From UBA830 sp036339975 (lineage in GTDB: Bacteria; Pseudomonadota; Alphaproteobacteria; MPNO01; UBA830): 30,193 bases of DNA. How positions within the stretch are numbered: the stretch's first letter is position 1; every line of letters starts with the position of its first letter. The stretch is taken from assembly GCA_036339975.1 (NCBI GenBank), contig JAYYZV010000169.1, forward strand, positions 1 through 30,193, given 5' to 3'. The notes under the pieces were generated by a model. It was not told where the DNA came from, did no database searches, and worked only from the letters and a program-made list of their open reading frames with translations. Positions 1 through 5,096 of the stretch are shown piece by piece. The position numbers were made by a program, and so were the translations under genes.

Positions 1-991
1 GAACCTGAATATTTGGTGCATCCCCGTTGATATCAATTTCCGGCGCCTCCGGCATGTCTGATATACGTTTTTGCTGTTGGTTTAGGATCACCTGATCTTC
101 CTCGAAAACTTGTGTGAACTGGGTGCGATAGATCTCGTCCCATTCCGGATCGTCTACCTTAAAATGGCGCGAATGAGCGTAGAAGTAGTGCGTAGACACA
201 TCGGTTTCGGGTGTTGGTAGATTCATGACTTTCATTTCGACGCCTATATCTTCCGTCACTTCGCCCGGTTTAGCCTTCAGGCCGACTTGATAGCTGCCAG
301 CATGGTTCACGATGTAGCCTGGCATATAGGAGGTGGTCACCAGAAAGCGGTCGACGTTTCCTTCAAAGCCGCCAGCCTTCTTGTAAAAGGGTGCCGGTGG
401 GCGGTCGGTCACGAGACGCGTCATCTTCACGCCCCTCTCAAACCGTTCGGTCTTGGGTGGAAAGTCGACGATCGCGTCGTTTCCTATCGAACTGGTATGT
501 ACATAGGACAAATGCGTAATGTCGAACAGGTTATCTGAAATAAGCAGGTAATTGGCTTCGACCGGCATCGGCGTTCCACCCCGACCAGGGATCATCTTCC
601 ACTCATTGTTTTCGAGCCACCACCAGTTCGGAAGCAATGCTGGGTCTGCCTTGCTTAGCTCGCCCGTCCATATCCATATCATGCCCCAGCGTTCGACAAC
701 CGGATATGACCTAACGCTGGCACCCGGTGGAATTTTCGATTGACCAGGCACCTTTACACAGGCACCCGACGCGTCGAATTCAAGGCCGTGATATCCGCAT
801 TGAATGTGGCTGCCCTGGACTTTGCCCATAGATAGGGGTAGTGCCCGGTGACAGCAGCGATCTTCCAAAGCGACGATCCCCTCCGGGGTACGAAATATCA
901 CGACGGGTTCGTTCAGCACGGTACGCTTGAATGGGGTGTCGCCGATTTCCGTATCCCAAGCGGCGATATACCATGCATTTTGCAAAAACAT
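1..991 (-). CDS. Rieske [2Fe-2S] aromatic oxygenase, VanA-type (3' end missing)
   Basis: This is the terminal oxygenase component of a two-component Rieske non-haem iron system of the vanillate O-demethylase/phthalate oxygenase type, acting in the cytoplasm with a separate reductase. Reading leftward from ATG at 991, 330 codons are open to the window edge, so the C-terminus is not seen. The Rieske motif is complete: Cys46-x-His48 and Cys65-x-x-His68. The mononuclear iron motif is also present as Asp157, His160 and His165, spaced as in VanA. A good Shine-Dalgarno sequence (AAGGGAGA) lies seven bases before the ATG. The upstream SDR gene ends 71 bases away in the same direction, so the two are probably co-transcribed. 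Family and general reaction are firm. The substrate (vanillate, another methoxy-aromatic, or something else) is not determined, and no reductase gene is visible in the window. Confidence 0.93.
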   Translation of the reverse strand, partial: MFLQNAWYIAAWDTEIGDTPFKRTVLNEPVVIFRTPEGIVALEDRCCHRALPLSMGKVQGSHIQCGYHGLEFDASGACVKVPGQSKIPPGASVRSYPVVERWGMIWIWTGELSKADPALLPNWWWLENNEWKMIPGRGGTPMPVEANYLLISDNLFDITHLSYVHTSSIGNDAIVDFPPKTERFERGVKMTRLVTDRPPAPFYKKAGGFEGNVDRFLVTTSYMPGYIVNHAGSYQVGLKAKPGEVTEDIGVEMKVMNLPTPETDVSTHYFYAHSRHFKVDDPEWDEIYRTQFTQVFEEDQVILNQQQKRISDMPEAPEIDINGDAPNIQV

Positions 992-1062
992 CGGGATGTC
1001 TCCCTTGATGAAGATAACCAGATATTACCGTTCGCTATTGAACTAAATCAAATTTCTATTCA

Positions 1063-1818
1063 TTACGACATCACTGTGCCGCCATCTATGGAAATGGTCT
1101 GGCCCGTAACGAACTCGCTGGCGTCGGAAGCCAGCCATATGACGGTTCCCACCATATCCTTAGGGTGGGGATTTCGTCTCAGGCTTTGGTCATTTTTGAT
1201 GACTTCCATGGCGCCTTCCATCTTCTCGCCGAAGAACTCGGCTGTACCTTCGGTCACGACGGCGGTCGGAGCAATGGCGTTGACGCGGATATTACCGCGG
1301 CCCAGTTCCCGGGCGAGGCCGCGGGTCAGCCCAATCACTGCGGCCTTTGAAGTGGTGTAATGAAGCACGAAGGGCAGGCCATATGTAGCAGCCAGAGATG
1401 CTACGTTTACGATAGATCCTCTGCCAGCATTTTGCATATGAGGTACCACTGCCTTGCAGCAGTTCCAGATACCTTTAACGTTGACGTTCATGCAGCGGTC
1501 CCACTCGTCCTCATCCAACTGGTCAAACCGTCCTCCGGTCAGTCCGCCATAAAGTGCTGCGTTATTTACAAGAACGTCGATATTGCCAAACGCGTCGATT
1601 GCACTTTCGGCCATCGCTGACACAGTGCCCATTTTAGTGACGTCGACCTCGACCGCTATTGCCGACCCCCCGTTAGCCTGGATCTGACTAGCTGTATCGC
1701 CGCAGTCTAGAATGTCACCGGCCACGACCTTAGCGCCCTGACGGGCGGCTTCGATCGCATAGGCTTGACCGAGCCCTCGGCCCGCGCCAGTGATAATGAC
1801 AATTTTGTCTTTGAGCAT
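1063..1818 (-). CDS. SDR-family NAD(P)-dependent oxidoreductase
   Basis: A classical short-chain dehydrogenase/reductase of 251 residues, the usual length. The Rossmann glycine motif TGAGRGLG spans residues 10-17. Asp35 at the end of beta-2 suggests NAD rather than NADP. NNA lies at 85-87, and the catalytic residues are Asn113, Ser141, Tyr154 and Lys158. The C-terminus has the typical IDGG motif. It is expected to oxidise an alcohol or reduce a carbonyl on a small, possibly ring-derived substrate. The start is supported by AGGGGA nine bases before the ATG. It precedes the Rieske oxygenase by 71 bases, which suggests a role in the same catabolic route, for example dehydrogenation of a diol or alcohol intermediate. 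The substrate cannot be read from sequence. Confidence 0.93.
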   Translation of the reverse strand: MLKDKIVIITGAGRGLGQAYAIEAARQGAKVVAGDILDCGDTASQIQANGGSAIAVEVDVTKMGTVSAMAESAIDAFGNIDVLVNNAALYGGLTGGRFDQLDEDEWDRCMNVNVKGIWNCCKAVVPHMQNAGRGSIVNVASLAATYGLPFVLHYTTSKAAVIGLTRGLARELGRGNIRVNAIAPTAVVTEGTAEFFGEKMEGAMEVIKNDQSLRRNPHPKDMVGTVIWLASDASEFVTGQTISIDGGTVMS

Positions 1819-1910
1819 TCAGAATTCCCCTGTGTTCGTGAGATGACTTCAGCCCGTTTTCCTACTTAACAGCCATAAGCTTGTATAAGAGCCAGCTGCC
1901 TGAGGATAAA

Positions 1911-1929
1911 GCGGACGGAAGAGGTCCGC
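1911..1929 (-). terminator. Hairpin downstream of the DUF2786 gene
   Basis: Perfect 6-bp stem GCGGAC/GTCCGC with a 7-base loop, about 20 bases after the stop of the DUF2786/HTH gene. On the minus strand only a short T run (TTTATC) follows, so it is a weak intrinsic-terminator candidate. It would separate that gene from the SDR/Rieske operon. Confidence 0.4.
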
Positions 1930-1951
1930 GTCGCAAGATTATACGTAAAAT

Positions 1952-2500
1952 CTACGCATCTTCGCGCATCTTCAATTTGAGTTCTGTCACTGTCCAGACA
2001 TTGAGACCGCAAATCGACGCGATCTCGGTTAATGGCAGTTTGGTCTCGCGTAGTAGCACCCTGGCATGGACCAGTGGGTCGCGACGTCGACTGTTCTTAC
2101 GCGCCTGGAAATCTCGGTTCGCTTTCTCTTCTTCTCGCCGTCTTTCTTCGGCATCAAGACCGCGTTCGTAGGCCGCCTTCAGCGCTTCATCGTGACGCGC
2201 TTTATCACTTTGCGCCCGCGCCTCAACATCTCGCATGAACTCCGTCATTTCGGAAAAGGCGCGCTCTCGAGTAGCTGCTTCGGCTTCGGCTTGTTCATAG
2301 GTGGAACGCTCGCGCTGACGCGCCGATGAAGCTTTCTGCATGGCTTCTCCGCCCGACCGCGCCGCTTCTTCCAGCGTCAAACCGTGACGCCCAGCCATGC
2401 GCTCCGCCGCCTCCAGCGCATTGCTGCGCTCACCCTCAAATGGGCTTTCCTTTGCCATCAGCAAAAGATTATGGAAACGCTCGCGCTCTGCTGGTTTCAT
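1952..2500 (-). CDS. DUF2786-domain protein with C-terminal helix-turn-helix
   Basis: A 182-residue protein of unknown function. Residues 1-45 resemble DUF2786: a helical segment with a LLLMA core, then NALEAAERMAGRHGL. Residues about 60-145 are strongly charged and rich in Ala, Glu and Arg, consistent with a long helix or coiled coil. Residues about 148-180 (LPLTEIASICGLNVWTVTEL) look like a helix-turn-helix. No enzymatic motif is visible. The layout suggests a DNA-binding or nucleoid-associated protein. It is a single-gene unit, with a hairpin after it and a 206-base upstream region carrying nested inverted repeats over a plausible promoter, so autoregulation is possible. The domain match is from memory of the family; the function is not known. 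Confidence 0.75.
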   Translation of the reverse strand: MKPAERERFHNLLLMAKESPFEGERSNALEAAERMAGRHGLTLEEAARSGGEAMQKASSARQRERSTYEQAEAEAATRERAFSEMTEFMRDVEARAQSDKARHDEALKAAYERGLDAEERRREEEKANRDFQARKNSRRRDPLVHARVLLRETKLPLTEIASICGLNVWTVTELKLKMREDA

Positions 2501-2546
2501 GCCGTTAGAAATGATCAGGCTCCATGGGTGTCACACGGAAAGTCGA

Positions 2547-2598
2547 TTTATACACCTGTTTCAGGTCAATTCAGACCTAAAAATACATAGGAAACAGG
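2547..2598 (-). promoter_or_regulatory. Nested inverted repeats over a candidate promoter of the DUF2786/HTH gene
   Basis: Three overlapping symmetries are present. ACCTG-TTT-CAGGT lies at 2554-2566. AGGTC-N6-GACCT lies at 2563-2578. An outer pair CCTGTTTC (2555-2562) and GAAACAGG (2591-2598) is perfect over 8 bp. On the minus strand a -10-like TATAAA (2552-2547) directly follows the first palindrome, with a poor -35 (TCTGAA) 17 bases further upstream. The palindromes would therefore occupy the -10/-35 spacer, a usual place for a repressor. The regulator is unknown; the HTH protein encoded downstream is a candidate. Confidence 0.45.
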
Positions 2599-2599
2599 A

Positions 2600-2631
2600 A
2601 AAAAATCATAATTTTGCGGGAATTTTTCCCG
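2600..2631 (-). terminator. Possible terminator after the folE-hisI-metE-like operon
   Basis: Perfect stem CGGGAA-TTT-TTCCCG at 2617-2631. On the minus strand it is followed about 10 bases later by a run of T (2606-2600). It lies about 75 bases after the last stop of the operon. The gap between stem and T run makes it a weak candidate. Confidence 0.35.
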
Positions 2632-2706
2632 AAAACCCGACTCATTTATGAGAATCGGTTATGCGCTGAGATGCAACGCAAAAATCTGAAAAGACGACAG
2701 CGGGCC

Positions 2707-3735
2707 CTATAGTTCTTCTCTTACGATTTCTGCCCCTTCGCACATGGCTTTCAGTTTTCCAAAAGCCACATTGCGGCGCATATATTTCATGCCGCAGTCG
2801 GGGGCAACTAGTATCCTCTCCGGCGACACGTAATCGAAGGCTTTCCGGATCCGGTTGGCGATTGTTTCCGCCGTCTCGATTTCATCAGTACTGAGGTCGA
2901 CGACGCCAAGAATAATTTTTTTTGCCGGCAGGGATTTGAGAACCCCCAGGTTAAGCCCGGATTGGGCGGTTTCGATAGAGACCTGATCGGCAACGCAATC
3001 ATTGAGTTCTGGAAGGAAGGAGTATCCGTCCGGCCTTTCGTGCACGACGTGCGCATAGCCAAAGCAAATATGCACTGCCGTTTCTCCCTCGATGCCATCT
3101 AGCGCGCGGTTGATTGCCTTTACAGCGTATTTTTTGGCTAATTCCGGGCGAGCCTGCATGTATGGCTCATCCAATTGCACTACGTCGGCACCTGCCGCGA
3201 ACAGATCCCGAATTTCTTCATTTACCGCCGCTGCGTAGTCCATCGCAGCAGCCTCGTCAGTATCGTAGTGATCATTCTGAGCCTGTTGGGTCATGGTGAA
3301 CGGACCGGGCAGGGTGATTTTGATCTCACGGTCGGTCGCGGCGCGTAGAAATTTTACATCGTATACCTCGATGGGACGTTCGCGGTGTATCGGGCCGGAG
3401 ATCCGCGGCACGGGGTTTGGGTGCCCGGTGCGATCAATTGCAGTGCCGGGGTTGTCGATATCTATCCCGCCGAGAGCTGTGGCGACCCGATTTGAGGAGC
3501 TTTCGCGGCGGACCTCTCCGTCAGTGACGATGTCGATCCCGGCACGCTCCATATCCCGGATAGCTAACAGTGTGGCGTCATTTTGCGCGTCTTCCAAATA
3601 CTTGGGGTCGATGCGCCACATTTCGAGTGCCCGCACGCGTGGGGGCAGCCGGCCTTTCAGGTTATCGCGGTCGACCAGCCATTCGGGTTGAACATAGCTT
3701 CCAACAACAGTCGTGGGCAGGAGATCACGGTTCAT
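2707..3735 (-). CDS. Core MetE-like cobalamin-independent methyltransferase
   Basis: A 342-residue protein matching only the C-terminal catalytic half of cobalamin-independent methionine synthase; full MetE is about 750 residues. All four zinc ligands are visible: His222-x-Cys224, Glu255 and Cys314. The DEP motif at 189-191 also fits. Such core proteins transfer methyl groups to a thiol, either from folates or corrinoid donors to homocysteine, or from other methyl donors. I cannot say which here. The ATG at 3735 is chosen because it overlaps the hisI stop as ATGA and has AAGGTAG just upstream inside hisI. A longer reading frame (to 3813) would run far into hisI and adds a non-family N-terminus. 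It is the last gene of a folE-hisI-metE-like operon, and its folate link with FolE may be meaningful. Confidence 0.85.
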   Translation of the reverse strand: MNRDLLPTTVVGSYVQPEWLVDRDNLKGRLPPRVRALEMWRIDPKYLEDAQNDATLLAIRDMERAGIDIVTDGEVRRESSSNRVATALGGIDIDNPGTAIDRTGHPNPVPRISGPIHRERPIEVYDVKFLRAATDREIKITLPGPFTMTQQAQNDHYDTDEAAAMDYAAAVNEEIRDLFAAGADVVQLDEPYMQARPELAKKYAVKAINRALDGIEGETAVHICFGYAHVVHERPDGYSFLPELNDCVADQVSIETAQSGLNLGVLKSLPAKKIILGVVDLSTDEIETAETIANRIRKAFDYVSPERILVAPDCGMKYMRRNVAFGKLKAMCEGAEIVREEL

Positions 3736-4172
3736 TTTGCTACCTTTTCGGTTTCCTCGAACCGGAGGCTGGTTATGCCGTCCCCATTGATATGAACGGA
3801 ACGGTAAAAGCATGAGTTATATCCGACATGACAGGCGCCGGGCATTTGCGGCAGCACCTTAAGCAGCAACGCATCTTGATCGCAGTCAGTACGCAATTCG
3901 GTCACTTTTTGAATTTGCCCGCTAGTGGCGCCTTTGTGCCACAGTTCGCCGCGGCTCCGGCTCCAGTACCAAGCCTCTCCGGATTTTAATGTATTTTCAA
4001 GCGACTCGGCATTCATCCACGCGAACATAAGTACCTCTCCGGTCTCAGCGTGACAGGCAATCGTCGGGATTAGGCCGTTCGCATCGAAAGCGGGTGCAAA
4101 AACTTCACCTTCCTCCAGCACGTCTTTTGAGACGCCTTTAGCGAACATCTGGCCAGTTGGCCGGTTGGACAT
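3732..4172 (-). CDS. hisI: Phosphoribosyl-AMP cyclohydrolase
   Basis: Catalyses the third step of histidine biosynthesis, opening the purine ring of phosphoribosyl-AMP, in the cytoplasm with zinc and magnesium. It is 146 residues, the normal length for the monofunctional alphaproteobacterial form (no HisE fusion). The signature WYWSRSRGELWHKGATSG occupies residues 68-85. The metal-binding DCDQD is at 96-100, and Cys114 and Cys121 lie in the ACHVGYNSCF block. It starts two bases after the folE stop and ends in an ATGA overlap with the MetE-like gene, so the three are almost certainly one transcript with translational coupling. Pairing of hisI with folE is familiar in Alphaproteobacteria. The other his genes are not here. 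Confidence 0.97.
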   Translation of the reverse strand: MSNRPTGQMFAKGVSKDVLEEGEVFAPAFDANGLIPTIACHAETGEVLMFAWMNAESLENTLKSGEAWYWSRSRGELWHKGATSGQIQKVTELRTDCDQDALLLKVLPQMPGACHVGYNSCFYRSVHINGDGITSLRFEETEKVAK

Positions 4173-4174
4173 TA

Positions 4175-4777
4175 TCAGCTTTTCCGGATCATCGATAAAA
4201 ATTCTCGCCGCGTTGAAGCGTCATCCCGGAAGGCCCCTAACATTTGGCTGGTAACGGTGTCGGCACCAGGCTTATGAACGCCTCGTGTTGTCATACATTG
4301 GTGGCTGGCCTCGATCACGACGGCGACGCCCTGCGGCTTAAGCACGCTGTTTATAGTCTGGGCAATATCGACTGTCATCTTCTCCTGGATCTGTAGTCGC
4401 TTGGCAAAGATGTCAACCACGCGAGCTAACTTGCTAATACCTACAACGCGTTGGTTGGGAATATAGGCGACATGAGCTTTTCCGACGATCGGCACCATAT
4501 GATGCTCACAGTGAGACTCTACATCAATATCCCGGATCAGTACCATTTCATCATACCCGCCCGATTCCTCGAATGTTTTCATAAGCACTTCTTCGGGGTC
4601 GAGTTGGTAACCAGAAAAAAATTCAGAGTACGATCGGATCACACGGTCCGGGGTTTCTATAAGCCCCTCCCGGTCGGGGTCGTCTCCGGCCCACCGGATT
4701 AGCGTTCTGACCGCGGCCTCCGCTTCCTCGCGGGTCGGCATCACAGACTGTGATTTTCGGTCAAAGATTGCGTCCAT
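4175..4777 (-). CDS. folE: GTP cyclohydrolase I
   Basis: Converts GTP to 7,8-dihydroneopterin triphosphate, the first step of tetrahydrofolate and pterin synthesis, as a cytoplasmic homodecamer. It is 200 residues with the type I zinc site: Cys90 and His93 in SHCEHHMVPI, and Cys161 in SHQCMTTRG. The family blocks VVGISKLARVV (111-121) and RLQIQEKMT (127-135) are present. I place the start at ATG 4777 because AAAGGAGAT lies just upstream. An in-frame extension to 4885 has no family similarity and would cover the promoter. First gene of the folE-hisI-metE-like operon and divergent from the Mo oxidoreductase. GTP is also the precursor of molybdopterin, but through MoaA rather than FolE, so the adjacency need not be functional. 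Confidence 0.97.
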   Translation of the reverse strand: MDAIFDRKSQSVMPTREEAEAAVRTLIRWAGDDPDREGLIETPDRVIRSYSEFFSGYQLDPEEVLMKTFEESGGYDEMVLIRDIDVESHCEHHMVPIVGKAHVAYIPNQRVVGISKLARVVDIFAKRLQIQEKMTVDIAQTINSVLKPQGVAVVIEASHQCMTTRGVHKPGADTVTSQMLGAFRDDASTRREFLSMIRKS

Positions 4778-4798
4778 CGGTTTATCTCCTTTCGTGAC

Positions 4799-4814
4799 AT
4801 TATAAGGCGCCTTA
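4799..4814 (-). promoter_or_regulatory. folE promoter -10 with abutting 12-bp palindrome (candidate operator)
   Basis: On the minus strand a perfect TATAAT (4804-4799) lies 21 bases before the folE ATG. The perfect palindrome TAAGGCGCCTTA (4803-4814) overlaps its upstream edge and fills the spacer. No good -35 is visible at 16-19 bases, which fits an activator- or repressor-dependent promoter. No known operator consensus was recognised. Confidence 0.5.
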
Positions 4815-4914
4815 CTGAATTGGGCGAGCCTATGTCGATGGGGCTCTAACTCTATGGGTGGTAACGCTTCCCGTATTTCTACCAAAAGAAATTTATCAAA
4901 TATGTTGGCACTTG

Positions 4915-4926
4915 ATGGCCGGCCAT
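4915..4926. repeat. 12-bp perfect palindrome in the folE/Mo-gene divergent region
   Basis: ATGGCCGGCCAT, containing an 8-base GGCCGGCC core, near the middle of the divergent intergenic region. It could be a shared regulatory site or chance. No regulator is recognised. Confidence 0.3.
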
Positions 4927-5039
4927 TACAACAGGGTCAGCGAAAAAATATAGAGATTTGGAGATACAAAGAAATACTCAATATTAAGATCGGGATTTGC
5001 AGACCTCCAAGATAATCGCGTCCTTTTTTCGGCGTGCTT

Positions 5040-5095
5040 GAACCTTTGGCTGGGCGCGGATAACCTAATATTAGAAAATCCCGCTCCGAAGGTTC
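5040..5095 (+). promoter_or_regulatory. 10-bp inverted repeat enclosing the ribosome-binding site of the Mo oxidoreductase
   Basis: Left arm GAACCTTTGG (5040-5049) and right arm CCGAAGGTTC (5086-5095) pair over 10 bp with a single T-G (U-G) wobble. The right arm contains the only Shine-Dalgarno-like bases (GAAGG), and the ATG follows at 5097. A smaller inner pair GCGG/CCGC (5056-5059, 5081-5084) could extend the fold. If transcription starts upstream of 5040, the leader could hide the ribosome-binding site. If the closer promoter (TTGAAC/TAACCT) is used, the left arm is outside the mRNA and the repeat would instead be a DNA site. Confidence 0.45.
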
Positions 5096-5096
5096 T

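Larger units (their letters stand above)
4778..5096. other. Divergent intergenic region between folE and the Mo oxidoreductase gene
   Basis: A 319-base gap with no convincing gene. It is A+T-richer than its flanks. It holds three perfect palindromes (TAAGGCGCCTTA at 4803-4814, ATGGCCGGCCAT at 4915-4926, CTAATATTAG at 5065-5074). It also holds a consensus -10 for folE and a 10-bp inverted repeat covering the ribosome-binding site of the gene at 5097. Two rightward promoters are possible: TTGGAG-N18-TATTAA (4958-4987) and TTGAAC-N17-TAACCT (5038-5066). Neither is strong. Confidence 0.6.

Noticed and set aside
848..1360. 170-codon plus-strand frame over the Rieske and SDR genes
   Set aside because: It overlaps two well-supported minus-strand genes and has no family features.
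5040..5096. Moco or tungsten-cofactor riboswitch before the Mo oxidoreductase
   Set aside because: The leader is too short for the conserved multi-stem Moco motif as I remember it, and its signature bases were not found. Only the inverted repeat was kept.
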